Positions 26,318-35,227 of a stretch of 64,000 nucleotides of DNA are shown piece after piece. The stretch lies in contig NZ_ACZN01000017.1 in the NCBI RefSeq assembly GCF_000176135.1, positions 558,001-622,000 on the forward strand, written 5' to 3'. The stretch's first letter is position 1, and each line of letters starts with the position of its first letter. The translations under genes were made by a program, and so were the position numbers. This DNA comes from Vibrio coralliilyticus ATCC BAA-450. Lineage in GTDB: Bacteria; Pseudomonadota; Gammaproteobacteria; Enterobacterales; Vibrionaceae. Under the pieces are notes generated by a model, which made no database searches, was not told the origin of the DNA, and saw only the letters and a program-made list of their open reading frames with translations.

Positions 26318-26794
26318 ATGGAGCAGAACAACGCCTTTCAGGAACAGATCCCCAATAACCATTGTTTTGGCTGTGGAGCCGAAAATACGATGGGGCTACA
26401 AATCAAAAGCTACTGGAATGGAGACAATGAATCTGTTTGTACTTTCACTCCTTCTGCTCATCACAGTGCTGGCCCTTTGCATTTCCTCAATGGTGGGATC
26501 ATCTCTACCATCATTGATTGCCACTGTGTCTGTACTGCCATAGCGAAAGGTTATTACATGCAGGGCAGAGAGATTGGATCAGGTGAAGCGATTTGGTTTG
26601 CAACCGGAAGTTTAGATGTCAAATTCCTCAGACCGGTTCCCATAGACGATGACGTTCAACTTATCGCTTCTATCATTGAAGCGAAAGACAACAAAATAGA
26701 GCTCCAATGCGAGCTGTTTTCTGGAAACACACTTTGCTGTCAAAGTCGAGTTGTAGCCGTCAAAGTGCCTAATGAGTGGTTTGAAGGCCGATAA
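26318..26794 (+). CDS. PaaI-family hotdog thioesterase
   Basis: 158 aa from the ATG that follows CAGGAG. The hotdog fold shows HHSAGPLHFLNGGIISTIIDCH (the His-Gly-Gly-type catalytic segment with Asn-Gly-Gly here) and SLDVKFLRPVPIDDDVQLIA, as in PaaI/YdiI-like thioesterases acting on acyl-CoA. A Cys-x2-Cys-Gly motif near the N-terminus (NNHCFGCGAEN) is characteristic of the family branch with an N-terminal zinc-like element. Ends at a bidirectional terminator. Confidence 0.8.
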   Translation: MEQNNAFQEQIPNNHCFGCGAENTMGLQIKSYWNGDNESVCTFTPSAHHSAGPLHFLNGGIISTIIDCHCVCTAIAKGYYMQGREIGSGEAIWFATGSLDVKFLRPVPIDDDVQLIASIIEAKDNKIELQCELFSGNTLCCQSRVVAVKVPNEWFEGR

Positions 26795-26802
26795 ACACAA
26801 CT

Positions 26803-26835
26803 AAAAAAGCCAGCGACTCGCGTCACTGGCTTTGC
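26803..26835. terminator. Bidirectional terminator between thioesterase and ompW
   Basis: AAAGCCAG (26806-26813) pairs with CTGGCTTT (26826-26833), with GAC/GTC continuing the stem across one mismatch. Flanked by an A-run and T-run. Confidence 0.8.
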
Positions 26836-26869
26836 GTAAACCATTCAACTTATAATGTCGAACCAGTCA

Positions 26870-27517
26870 TTAGAACTTGTAACCGCCACCGATCATAAAT
26901 ACCCACGGGTCAATTTGTACGTCTGTTGAGAACTCCGTAGAGCCAGCTTTGTACGTCGCTGTTGTATCGATATCGGCATACCAAACAGAAGCATTCAGGA
27001 ACCAGTCTTCGTTAAGCATGTAGTCCACGCCAAGGTTTGCAGCTAGGCCCCAAGAGTCATCTAAGGAAAGATCGCTCAAACCCGCACCAGTCCCCGTACC
27101 ATTTAGCTCTTCGTCAAAGAAAACTGTGTAGTTGATACCTGCACCAACATAAGGACGAATCTCACTGCTCGCATCACCGAAGTAGTACTGAACCATAAAA
27201 GTTGGTGGCAGATGCTTTGTCTCAGCAATGTCACCTAAGTTACCAAAGTTAGTTGAAATTTTGTGTGAGAAAGGGGTCGCAGCAAGTACTTCTAGGCTGA
27301 TGTTGTCAGTCAACATATAACCAAAAGTCAGGCCAAGCTGAGTGTTGGAATCTACACCGAACTCAGAACCTGCGTTATTTAGTACGTCACCACTGCTATC
27401 ATTTGGCGCTACGGTTGCGATACCAGCGCGGACAATAAAATCACCTTCTTGGTGAGCTAGAACATTACCGGAAACAAGGGCAGCAACGACTGCCAAACCA
27501 CATACTGTTTTTTTCAT
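26870..27517 (-). CDS. ompW: Outer membrane protein OmpW
   Basis: 215 aa beta-barrel porin-like protein of the OmpW/AlkL family, eight strands, with a signal peptide cut after VLA (about residue 21). Starts HQEGDFIVRAGIATVAPND, has YMLTDNISLEVLAATPFSHKI and PYVGAGINYTVFF, and ends in the outer-membrane C-terminal Phe (GGGYKF). OmpW forms a narrow hydrophobic channel and is regulated by salinity, osmolarity and anaerobiosis in Vibrio. A long non-coding upstream region (27518-27776) fits that. Confidence 0.93.
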   Translation of the reverse strand: MKKTVCGLAVVAALVSGNVLAHQEGDFIVRAGIATVAPNDSSGDVLNNAGSEFGVDSNTQLGLTFGYMLTDNISLEVLAATPFSHKISTNFGNLGDIAETKHLPPTFMVQYYFGDASSEIRPYVGAGINYTVFFDEELNGTGTGAGLSDLSLDDSWGLAANLGVDYMLNEDWFLNASVWYADIDTTATYKAGSTEFSTDVQIDPWVFMIGGGYKF

Positions 27518-27733
27518 TGTTGATTTCCTTACGTAGGGCTTTCTTTTAATTAATGATTGAGGGAATCTTATTTATTGTGGCGTGCAAGTTAACACACAAA
27601 GACCTTACTCTTTTGATGGAAATCAATTTGTGAATTTTATTGATTAGCGATTTACATTTGTTTCGACTTGATCACCTTTTCAATGCAAAACAATGACATT
27701 TATGTAATGCAGCCTTTGCGTGTGTCACAGACA

Positions 27734-27758
27734 AAAAAAGCTCCCGAAGGAGCTTTTT
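27734..27758 (-). terminator. Terminator of the M23 endopeptidase gene
   Basis: AAAAAAGCTCC (27734-27744) pairs with GGAGCTTTTT (27749-27758), loop CGAA. On the minus strand it follows the gene directly, with a T-rich tail. Confidence 0.8.
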
Positions 27759-27776
27759 GTTTAGATATGTTTGCGG

Positions 27777-29084
27777 TTAGCCTGTGGTTTCAGGCTCACT
27801 TTGTTTGGCAAGTTGAATCTCTTGTTGTCGCAACATCGCGTCAAGTTCATCTCGACGTATCTTAAATGCGGTCATTTCACTTTTCGGAACTGAGCTCGCC
27901 ATTGGTATATTAGCCGTCATGGCATTAACAGGCCTGCCACGGTCAATCAATTCATAGTGAATATGAGGACCAGTCACACGGCCAGTCGCACCAGACAAGC
28001 CAATTCTTTCACCACGTGATACTTTCTGCCCTTTTCGAACGAGGATTTTACTCAGGTGCAGATAACGCGTTTTGTAGCGGCTACCGTGCTGGATCACAAC
28101 ATAGTTACCCGCATATGGGTGTTTACGGGTCATGACAACCACACCGTCACCAGTTGACACAATCGGCGTACCTGTTGGCGCAGCCCAGTCAGTACCATTG
28201 TGCGGAGCAATTCGCCCAGTGACTGGGTGTTTCCGCGTTGGGTTAAAGTTAGAACTTAGTCGGTAATTTGCGTTGAGCGGTTTACGTTGGAATGCGCGTT
28301 GCAGGCTATTACCATTCTTATCGTAGTACTGTCCATCAGAGTGAAGGTAAGCCGTCACTTCTTTACCGCGATTATAGATTTTCACCGCTTGAAGCTCTTT
28401 GTTACCCGTTAGTTGCTCGCCAACATATTGCTTCGACAAGACCACTTCAAACACATCCCCAGCACGGAGATCGCGGGCAAAGTTAAGCTTGTCTTTGAGC
28501 AGCGATACGATCTGTTCGTTTTCACTACTTCCTAACCCCAATCGGTGCAGAGATTGAGAGAAGCTGCCTGCGATTTCCCCAACTAGCGCTTGTTCTTTCC
28601 AAGTGCCAGGAATCTTCACATCCTCAAAGGTATAACTGCCATCATCGTGACGATTATAAACAGCGCGTTCTACGATGCTGAACTCAAGCTCCATTTTCGC
28701 TAAGTTCTTAGTTTCAGCATCTCGCCAAAATCTTAGAGTATTTCCAGGTTTTAAAGTATCCAGCGCAAGATAGTTAAGATCTGTTTCCATAATCTTCATC
28801 AGCTCGCTATAACCAAAGCCTAGCTGGCTGAAAATGGAACTCAGATTGTCGCCTTTCTGAATCACGTACTCATAGTTTGGCATGTCATGAATGACTTCAA
28901 CATCAGTAAGCAAGTCATTCACAATGCTGGATTCAGGAAGCGAAAGATCAATAGTGCGCTGATACTGGTTGCTTTTGTTTGTTGCAGATAAAACCAATGC
29001 GGCAACAACAGGAAGGCTCAAAAGCATCATTTTTCTCGACTTGGAGAGCTCTCGAAAGCGAGATGTCAATCTTTTGGATTGCAC
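27777..29084 (-). CDS. M23 murein DD-endopeptidase with LysM domain (ShyA-like)
   Basis: 435 aa. A membrane anchor or signal-anchor at about 19-34, LysM (YVIQKGDNLSSIFSQLGF, about 72-118), a middle OapA-like domain, and a C-terminal M23 domain with Zn ligands His295 and Asp299 (HNGTDWAAP), His343 (YLHLS) and His374-x-His376 (TGPHIHYEL). The layout and length match Vibrio Shy endopeptidases, which cut peptidoglycan crosslinks to allow cell growth. Related paralogs exist, so I do not assign shyA formally. The conserved inhibitory domain 1 to M23 arrangement is inferred. Confidence 0.88.
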   Translation of the reverse strand: MQSKRLTSRFRELSKSRKMMLLSLPVVAALVLSATNKSNQYQRTIDLSLPESSIVNDLLTDVEVIHDMPNYEYVIQKGDNLSSIFSQLGFGYSELMKIMETDLNYLALDTLKPGNTLRFWRDAETKNLAKMELEFSIVERAVYNRHDDGSYTFEDVKIPGTWKEQALVGEIAGSFSQSLHRLGLGSSENEQIVSLLKDKLNFARDLRAGDVFEVVLSKQYVGEQLTGNKELQAVKIYNRGKEVTAYLHSDGQYYDKNGNSLQRAFQRKPLNANYRLSSNFNPTRKHPVTGRIAPHNGTDWAAPTGTPIVSTGDGVVVMTRKHPYAGNYVVIQHGSRYKTRYLHLSKILVRKGQKVSRGERIGLSGATGRVTGPHIHYELIDRGRPVNAMTANIPMASSVPKSEMTAFKIRRDELDAMLRQQEIQLAKQSEPETTG

Positions 29085-29174
29085 AGTTTGACCTTATTGC
29101 TTGAATTTCAGAAAGGCCTAAGGGTACGAATTTATGCCTAGCTTGTCACCTATGGAATGTCAGGTTTGGATCAA

Positions 29175-29196
29175 AAAAGGCGCAAACGCGCCTTTA
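29175..29196. terminator. Bidirectional terminator
   Basis: AAAGGCGC (29176-29183) pairs with GCGCCTTT (29188-29195), loop AAAC, flanked by A and T runs. It serves the CBM48 gene on the minus strand. Confidence 0.75.
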
Positions 29197-29247
29197 TAAA
29201 TATGACTTATGGTTGATAGTAATCACCCACTTTCACATGCATTCAGA

Positions 29248-29547
29248 TTACTGATAAGTGGAAACTAAACCATTATCTGAGCCGAAACCGTTTGGCTGAT
29301 ATTGGTCCGCATTCGGATCGTTTATCCACTTTTCATTATCAACCAAATAACGAAATTCAAATTCACTGTCTTTCGGCAAACGCGTTTTAAACTTGTAGGA
29401 TTTACTCTTAGCCACCTTCTTCATTTCGGTTGGTTGCCAATCCAGAAAATCCGCTACGATAGCCACTGACTGTCCAACTTGTTCCGCAGCAAGTTCGAAC
29501 GTTACTTCTACTTCATCTTTAGTTTTAAAGAATCGCTTATTGATCAT
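29248..29547 (-). CDS. Stand-alone CBM48/isoamylase N-terminal-like domain protein
   Basis: 99 aa from ATG 29547, preceded by TGGAG. The whole protein is one immunoglobulin-like glycogen-binding domain of the isoamylase N-terminal/CBM48 type: VTFELAAEQVGQSVAIVADF, WQPTEMKKVAKSKSYKFKTRLP and FEFRYLVDNEKWINDPNADQY are the family landmarks. In larger enzymes this domain positions glycogen branches; here no catalytic domain follows, so it may be a glycogen-binding regulator or adaptor. Confidence 0.82.
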   Translation of the reverse strand: MINKRFFKTKDEVEVTFELAAEQVGQSVAIVADFLDWQPTEMKKVAKSKSYKFKTRLPKDSEFEFRYLVDNEKWINDPNADQYQPNGFGSDNGLVSTYQ

Positions 29548-29647
29548 GTTTAACTCCATTAACGACAAAAACAAATCCATCTCATAACTTGTCAGGCCAA
29601 ATAATAAGCAATCCGTACTCCATGCACAATACCGTATTGAACACTGA

Positions 29648-30265
29648 TTATTCGACACGTTCCAGGCTATCCTGCCCAGTCAACTCGAAAAGTATAGTAG
29701 TTGAAATGGTAGGCTCATGTGACATGGGTTGATCAGCATCACGTTGTTTAATACTCACACTAATATTGTGCTGCTGTTTTTCTAGTGCATCGACGACGAT
29801 CCGGTCCCCCAGAAATTGAGCTTCTTTCGAAATCATGCGTTTTCTAAAATCATCATAGTGAAACGTGGCTAGATAGTAGAACACGCCGGAGCCCTGATTT
29901 GAGACAGTCATAATCGAGGCAAACATCGTGGGGGTAATCTGAAGCAACTTGCTTGTATCAACAGTGACGACGCCACGCTCTTCACCATCTTCATACGTGC
30001 CACTTGCCAGACCTTTCGTTGGGTTTAGCTCTTCCATAAACGTATAAGCCTGACTTTCGGGCACTTTCACCGTCCAAGGGTTTGTAGTCGAAAGACCAAA
30101 AACAGACTGCATAACCACATCACTGCTTGCAGCATGATTAGGAAACTTTGCCATTATCTCTTCATCAGAAAGACTGAATCGGTACAGGCCAGCGATCGTG
30201 ACTACTATTAATAAGAGGATCGGAATCAAAAGAATCAGAGGAATTGGTAAAAGGCGCTTTTTCAT
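29648..30265 (-). CDS. Membrane-anchored protein of unknown function
   Basis: 205 aa with a strongly hydrophobic N-terminal helix (LLPIPLILLIPILLLIVVTI), probably an inner-membrane anchor with periplasmic body. Recognisable segments: SLSDEEIMAKFPNH and TPTMFASIMTVSNQGSGVFYY. I do not recognise a family. Neighbour of the CBM48 gene on the same strand with about 100 bases between. Confidence 0.65.
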   Translation of the reverse strand: MKKRLLPIPLILLIPILLLIVVTIAGLYRFSLSDEEIMAKFPNHAASSDVVMQSVFGLSTTNPWTVKVPESQAYTFMEELNPTKGLASGTYEDGEERGVVTVDTSKLLQITPTMFASIMTVSNQGSGVFYYLATFHYDDFRKRMISKEAQFLGDRIVVDALEKQQHNISVSIKQRDADQPMSHEPTISTTILFELTGQDSLERVE

Positions 30266-30334
30266 CTTGTAGTATGTCTTATCAGATACATGAACATAGT
30301 GACGTCATGTTAGCAGCAAGGACAAGGAGATAAA

Positions 30335-30742
30335 ATGGAACACGAGCAGAAAATACGTATGGCCGATTGCAGTTGTGGGCAGGTCAATCTGGTTTGTCGT
30401 GGTGAACCAGTCAGAACGTCAGTCTGTCACTGCTTTGAATGTCAAAAGAGAACCGGGAGCGTTTTCGGAGTCCAGGCTAGATTTAATCAAGAGCAAGTTT
30501 CTTTCAGCGGTGATCTTGTCGAATACACTCGTATCAGTGATTCAGGTAATGAAGTCACCTACTCTTTTTGCCCTAGGTGCAGCACGACAATGTCACTCAA
30601 ACTCAGTGCCGCCCGAGATTTCATTGTTATACCTGTCGGTATTTTCCAAGAGCAGGATTTTCAGACCCCAAGTTTCTCTGTTTACGAAGAAAAGCAACAC
30701 GGCTGGGTCAAATTTGACTGCCAGATGGAACATCACCATTAA
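30335..30742 (+). CDS. GFA-family zinc-binding protein (Gfa-like CENP-V domain)
   Basis: 135 aa. Metal-binding cysteines: CSCGQVNLVC near residue 12, VCHCFECQKRTGSVFG (33-48), and FCPRCSTTM. This is the glutathione-dependent formaldehyde-activating (GFA/CENP-V) fold. Most members are not true Gfa enzymes; substrate unknown. Strong AAGGAG precedes the start. Confidence 0.85.
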   Translation: MEHEQKIRMADCSCGQVNLVCRGEPVRTSVCHCFECQKRTGSVFGVQARFNQEQVSFSGDLVEYTRISDSGNEVTYSFCPRCSTTMSLKLSAARDFIVIPVGIFQEQDFQTPSFSVYEEKQHGWVKFDCQMEHHH

Positions 30743-30823
30743 CAGAATGAGATATTGATTCACAAACCTTCTCTTAATTTGGGCTGTACTCTGTATTCAG
30801 CTCTCACAGTGACGGACAATGAT

Positions 30824-31126
30824 ATGAAGTTTGTGGTTTTACTTTCAGGATTGATGTTTCTTTCCACAGCACACTCCACCGAAACGGAAAAAGCGTATGA
30901 ATGGGTGACCGATCTCGACTTGATGTTTCAGTTGGATGATACTCCCGATACCGTTGAAACATTCAACGATCAGGGCATGGAGTTTACTCACTACTTTTAC
31001 AGTAGCCTGAACCATTCTTTTCTAGTCAACATTGAAACCGGTGAAGTGTGCCACGCCTATATCGGACCCGAAAGAAAAAGCTGTTTTCCATGCGGTGAAA
31101 ATGAAGTCAGTGACGTCTGTCCGTAG
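30824..31126 (+). CDS. Small secreted protein, unknown function
   Basis: 100 aa from ATG 30824, chosen because it starts a signal peptide (MKFVVLLSGLMFLSTAHS); the longer frame from 30755 is not plausible. Mature part contains Cys residues at its end (KSCFPCGENEVSDVCP) that could form disulfides. No family recognised. It lies between the GFA gene and the hydrolase gene. Confidence 0.5.
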   Translation: MKFVVLLSGLMFLSTAHSTETEKAYEWVTDLDLMFQLDDTPDTVETFNDQGMEFTHYFYSSLNHSFLVNIETGEVCHAYIGPERKSCFPCGENEVSDVCP

Positions 31127-31179
31127 CGGATAGCGATTTGCCTCAAACCTTTTCGTTCTTCAAACAAAGAGACCATTCT

Positions 31180-31968
31180 ATGCAGATCACTCTGGTTCAG
31201 AACAAGGTGTTTTATAAAGACAAAGCACGCAATCTTGACCATATTTCCTCATTAGTCGCTAACCAAAAAGAGGTTGGTGAAATTCTGCTTCTTCCTGAGC
31301 TTTCAACGACAGGTTACATTTTTAACACCACAGAAGAAATTCATGCGCTTTGTGAGGACTTTTCTGACAGCGAAACGATAGCCACACTGCAGAATCTGGC
31401 TAAGCGGCACAATACCTTAGTTGTTGCGGGGCTGGCGGAAAGGCATAGCGATCAGTTTTATAACAGTGTGGCTGTAGTAGATGAACATGGGCTAAAAACT
31501 CGCTTTCGCAAGGTCAGCCAAACCAATATCGATAAGCGTTACTTCTCACGAGGTGACCAGCTAACCTGTTTCGAACACAAAGGAGTGAAGTTTGGTATCG
31601 CTATTTGCTTTGATCTCTGGTTTCCAGAAATCACTCGCGAATATGCCAAGCAAGGTATCGATGTACTGCTGCATCCAGCGAACTTTGGTGGCGAATACAG
31701 CTTGCATGTCGCGAGAGCAAAAGCACTCGAAAATGGTTACTACATAGTGACCTGCAATCGTGTGGGCGAAGATGTGACTGAAGAGTTGGTTGGAGAATAT
31801 CGTGGCGACAGCCGGATTTGCACACCTAATGGGGAGTTGATTGCCCCTTTCCACCAAGAAGAAGCCATCTATACTCTCGACATTGAATGCCCGTTGCCGA
31901 CACCACGCAAAGTACTCGGTGTGGAACTGCTTCCTGAAATGGCCTCAGTGAGTGACGTGCTGAGCTAA
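31180..31968 (+). CDS. Carbon-nitrogen hydrolase (nitrilase superfamily)
   Basis: 262 aa from ATG 31180. Catalytic triad of the nitrilase superfamily: Glu in LLPELSTTGYIF, Lys in RFRKVSQTN, Cys in GIAICFDLWFPE. Also HPANFGGEYSLHVARAKALENGYYIVTCNRVG. Predicted to hydrolyse an amide such as a carbamoyl or omega-amide metabolite. Start: the longer frame (TTG 31138) would include residues unlike the family N-terminus (MQITLVQNKVFY is typical). Ends at a bidirectional terminator. Confidence 0.87.
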   Translation: MQITLVQNKVFYKDKARNLDHISSLVANQKEVGEILLLPELSTTGYIFNTTEEIHALCEDFSDSETIATLQNLAKRHNTLVVAGLAERHSDQFYNSVAVVDEHGLKTRFRKVSQTNIDKRYFSRGDQLTCFEHKGVKFGIAICFDLWFPEITREYAKQGIDVLLHPANFGGEYSLHVARAKALENGYYIVTCNRVGEDVTEELVGEYRGDSRICTPNGELIAPFHQEEAIYTLDIECPLPTPRKVLGVELLPEMASVSDVLS

Positions 31969-31973
31969 AAAAA

Positions 31974-31995
31974 GAGCCAGCGTAGTCGCTGGCTC
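31974..31995. terminator. Bidirectional terminator
   Basis: GAGCCAGCG (31974-31982) pairs with CGCTGGCTC (31987-31995), loop TAGT, next to a seven-A run at 31967-31973. It serves the hydrolase on the plus strand and, with the T-tract, the dehydrogenase operon on the minus strand. Confidence 0.8.
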
Positions 31996-32020
31996 ATGTC
32001 GTATTCAAAAGCAAACCTAT

Positions 32021-33274
32021 CTATAGCGCATGATCCAGTTGGTATTTACCGATCATTTCCCCTTCGTTATTTAGGAAACGCTGGTAGGAGAAAGGTGAAA
32101 TATCAACACAAGTCGGTAAACTTCTCACCAACTCATCGAGAATTCGACCCGTAATCGCTGAGGTCAGCATACCGGTACGGAAATGGCCGCATGCATTGAG
32201 GTAACCTTCTACACCCGGAACCGGACCAAGAATCGGTAACTCATCTGGTGAGCCAGGACGCAACCCCGCCCAACAGCGCTTGATGTTCATGTCCTTGAGA
32301 GCAGGGATGGATTTCATCGCCCCCTGACCTAACTGCTTGATGTACTTAATATCATTGCTGGTATCAAATCCACGTTCTTCGGTCGTAGAACCAATCAAGA
32401 TCTCACCGTTGTCTTTCTGCGCGATGTAACAATCACTGGTCGTCAAACAGCCGTTAAGTAACTTCGGTAGCTTCTCTGTGATGATCACCTGCCCTTTAAC
32501 CGGGAAGACTGGCAGCTTATAACCTGTTGCCCATTGGCTGATAGTTTCTGCCCAAGCACCTGCAGCATTGACCATCATTTTACACGGTAAAACACCCTGT
32601 TCTGTTTTCACTGCTGTAACGCGATTACCCTGCCTCTCAACTCCTGTCACTTTAGTATTGAGATAAAGTTCAACCCCGTTCTGGCGAGCGGCTTCCAAAT
32701 ACGCTTCATTGAGGCGATACGGATTAATTTGATGGTCACAATCAAACTCCATCGCGCCAATGGCGTCTTTGGATACATTCGGTTCTTCGGAATGCAATTC
32801 TTCTTGAGAAACCCAACGAACATGATTGTGACGATTAGGCACCGCTGCTGCGATTTGTTCAGCGTACATCCGGTCATATTTATCGAACATCACAAACTTC
32901 AGGCCAGTGCGTTCAAATTTGAAGTCGACACCGTGGTTTTCAACCAGCTCCTCGTATAGTGCCGGGTACATCGCATTCGACATCATCGCCATATCAAAAA
33001 ATGGTTCTGGCATAATATGCGGGTTCATTTCCGGTGCTTCATTTGCTCCTGACTCCTGCATTTGCTTCGATAATGTTTTAAATAGAATGACGCCACAGCC
33101 GAGACCAGTCGATTCACCCATTGCCCATAGTCCACCGGCAGATGCACGAGACGCATTTCCCGGGTATTTGAAATCAACGACAGCAATCTTGAGATCTTTC
33201 TGACGACTCAGGAAGTACGCAATGGACGCACCTATAACACCACCACCACAAATGACTACATCATACGCTTTCAT
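32021..33274 (-). CDS. FAD-dependent oxidase/dehydrogenase subunit (HcnC/D-amino acid dehydrogenase-like)
   Basis: 417 aa DAO-family flavoprotein: N-terminal FAD motif GGGVIGASIAYFLSR (about 10-24), DCDHQINPYRLNEAYL, and C-terminal NACGHFRTGMLTSAITGRIL. Length equals HcnC of hydrogen cyanide synthase (417 aa) and matches subunits of D-hydroxyproline/opine dehydrogenases. It is the last gene of a three-gene operon with a [2Fe-2S] subunit and an FAD/NAD subunit (overlaps of 4 and 1 bases), the typical HcnABC/LhpBEF-type organisation. The substrate is an amino acid (glycine, D-proline, D-hydroxyproline or an opine). Sequence cannot decide which. Confidence 0.85.
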   Translation of the reverse strand: MKAYDVVICGGGVIGASIAYFLSRQKDLKIAVVDFKYPGNASRASAGGLWAMGESTGLGCGVILFKTLSKQMQESGANEAPEMNPHIMPEPFFDMAMMSNAMYPALYEELVENHGVDFKFERTGLKFVMFDKYDRMYAEQIAAAVPNRHNHVRWVSQEELHSEEPNVSKDAIGAMEFDCDHQINPYRLNEAYLEAARQNGVELYLNTKVTGVERQGNRVTAVKTEQGVLPCKMMVNAAGAWAETISQWATGYKLPVFPVKGQVIITEKLPKLLNGCLTTSDCYIAQKDNGEILIGSTTEERGFDTSNDIKYIKQLGQGAMKSIPALKDMNIKRCWAGLRPGSPDELPILGPVPGVEGYLNACGHFRTGMLTSAITGRILDELVRSLPTCVDISPFSYQRFLNNEGEMIGKYQLDHAL

Positions 33275-34656
33275 TACTCTTCCTCCAGCGCTGCAAATGG
33301 GATTGGATCGAGTGGGAATCTAGGGCGAACTAGGCCTTGTTCCTGACTGAATCCTTCTTTCTTCAATCGGTCGTAGCAATAGTGGGCACAGGTTTTGCCT
33401 TGGCAATCCCCCATTGTCACGCGGGTGCGCATTTTTAAGGTCACAATGTCTCGGCAACCTTGAGCTATCGCTTCATCTATCGCTTTTTTCTTCACCTGTT
33501 CACAGCGACAAATTACGGTATCTTCCTCTGGTAGAGAGAGCAGGCCGAGTTCGCGGAAACCCGCATTATCAAAGGCCTGACGGAAGCGATAGAGACGTGA
33601 CAACTTACGCCGCATTGCAGCAATGTACTGCTCTGCGTCTGCACTACCCAGTTTGCCAAGTTCACAAGCAATAGCTTTTGCGGCGATCTTACCTTCCAGC
33701 ATGGCAGCATCGGCACCCGCAATTTTAGCGCTGTCACCTGCACAGAAAATGTTCTCCTGACTGCTTCGCTGCCATTTATCGACAGCAGGGATTGCCCCAC
33801 TCATGTGGTCATATTCAATATCGAGGCCGATAAGCTGAGCGAGTTGCGAGCGAGCCGCAAAGCCATAGCCCACCCCTAGCGTATCCACAACATGAGTCAC
33901 AGCTTGAGAGTGATCTGGGAACCAGTTGTCATCGTAAGGCGCAACGGTTACTTCATTGAGCTGGCGGACACCTTCTGCTTTCACCAACCCCCATCCATAG
34001 TGGAGCGGGATATTATGTTGCTTGAGGTACCACATCATCGATAGCCCATCCAACGCTTGTTGAGGGCGGTTGAGCATCGCCAGCGTTTCTTTGGCTACCG
34101 ACGAAAACTTCGCAGCTTCATAAATAGCTTCAACCTGACAACCCGCTTTATGTAGTTGGCAAGCGACCAGAACTAACAGCGGGCCACTCCCTGTAATCAC
34201 GACTTTGTTACCCGGTCTGACTAGCCCACTTTTGAGCTGAAGCTGTATCGCACCTAAAAGCATCACACCCGGAAGCTGCCATCCCGAAAAAGGGATGCTT
34301 CGTTCCTGACACCCCGTCGCCAATAGCAAATGGTCATACTCGATATTAGACAGTTCGTGGTCATGGGTAACCAATAGATTGTTGTCACCCAAAGGCCCTA
34401 AGACTCGTGTCTGAGTCCGCAAGTCAATGAAAGACGCATTGCTTTGATAGTCCTCTTGAAGCTTGTCCATCGCATTGGTCAGCTTTTCGTCCAGATGGGG
34501 CATGTCCGCCGTTTTTCGCCATGGTCCTCGATAAATAACACCACCAGCTTTAGGTGCTTCATCAATCACAGTGGAATGAATACCAAAGCGTGCAAGTTCA
34601 GTTGCTGCCGACATACCTGCCGGTCCACCACCTACAATCACGACTTTCTTAGTCAT
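33274..34656 (-). CDS. FAD/NAD-linked dehydrogenase subunit with [2Fe-2S] BFD domain (HcnB-like)
   Basis: 460 aa. FAD motif VVIVGGGPAGMSAATELARFG at residue 5, second nucleotide-binding motif KVVITGSGPLLVLVACQL (about 155), and a C-terminal BFD-type [2Fe-2S] site: VICRCEQ...GDCQGKTCAHYC (Cys-x-Cys and Cys-x4-Cys). Length matches HcnB and the alpha subunits of hydroxyproline/opine dehydrogenases. Provides the electron-transfer link to the catalytic DAO-type subunit; shares one base with it. Confidence 0.87.
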   Translation of the reverse strand: MTKKVVIVGGGPAGMSAATELARFGIHSTVIDEAPKAGGVIYRGPWRKTADMPHLDEKLTNAMDKLQEDYQSNASFIDLRTQTRVLGPLGDNNLLVTHDHELSNIEYDHLLLATGCQERSIPFSGWQLPGVMLLGAIQLQLKSGLVRPGNKVVITGSGPLLVLVACQLHKAGCQVEAIYEAAKFSSVAKETLAMLNRPQQALDGLSMMWYLKQHNIPLHYGWGLVKAEGVRQLNEVTVAPYDDNWFPDHSQAVTHVVDTLGVGYGFAARSQLAQLIGLDIEYDHMSGAIPAVDKWQRSSQENIFCAGDSAKIAGADAAMLEGKIAAKAIACELGKLGSADAEQYIAAMRRKLSRLYRFRQAFDNAGFRELGLLSLPEEDTVICRCEQVKKKAIDEAIAQGCRDIVTLKMRTRVTMGDCQGKTCAHYCYDRLKKEGFSQEQGLVRPRFPLDPIPFAALEEE

Positions 34657-34973
34657 ATCTCACCCCCTTGCTCAAGTACCAAGTTTCGGCTGGTCTCAAC
34701 CTCCATATCTGGCTTGACGATAGTCTGGCAGGCTCTCTGCTTGTGGCGACCATCAATGTGCAACAAACAACAGTGACATACCCCCATCCCGCAGTATGGG
34801 CCGGATTCAGCACCGTAATCATTTGTCATCAACTGACGAATATTTGAAGCCAACAAAGCGCTTAGCACACTTTCACCTTCAACCGCCGGAATGGGTTTCC
34901 CGTCAACATTTATGGTGAAGGGCTTATCGAGCACCTTAGTAATATCTTGGTTTCTTTTTGTAATAGAATTCAT
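34653..34973 (-). CDS. Small [2Fe-2S] ferredoxin-like subunit (HcnA-like)
   Basis: 106 aa from the ATG at 34973; GGAGAGG lies just upstream, while the longer frame has no ribosome site. Ferredoxin cluster pattern: GPYCGMGVCHCC then a distant Cys (RAC), the plant-type [2Fe-2S] arrangement of HcnA and of small subunits of octopine/hydroxyproline dehydrogenases. Overlaps the next gene by four bases (ATGA). Heads a three-gene operon. Confidence 0.85.
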   Translation of the reverse strand: MNSITKRNQDITKVLDKPFTINVDGKPIPAVEGESVLSALLASNIRQLMTNDYGAESGPYCGMGVCHCCLLHIDGRHKQRACQTIVKPDMEVETSRNLVLEQGGEI

Positions 34974-35227
34974 ATACCTCTCCAATGCAACAAAGCGCAT
35001 ACGCATCATACCCATAAAAAAAGTAAGGGAAATGATCAAAAAAGACGCATTTTCAATTTAAAAAGAACCATCACAATTATTAAGGGAAATACTTGTGCTA
35101 CTACTCAGTATCTCATCAGACCACTGCAAAAATATGGAAGACAAGAACGAAAGTTGGTTCAAAGAAGAACAGAAATATATGTAATATTTATTAAATGGAA
35201 GGGTTTTATTGGATTAGAAAAATTAAT

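Noticed and set aside
27540..27620. Possible CRP site in the ompW promoter
   Set aside because: TGTGG and CACA are present but the spacing is not the required six bases.
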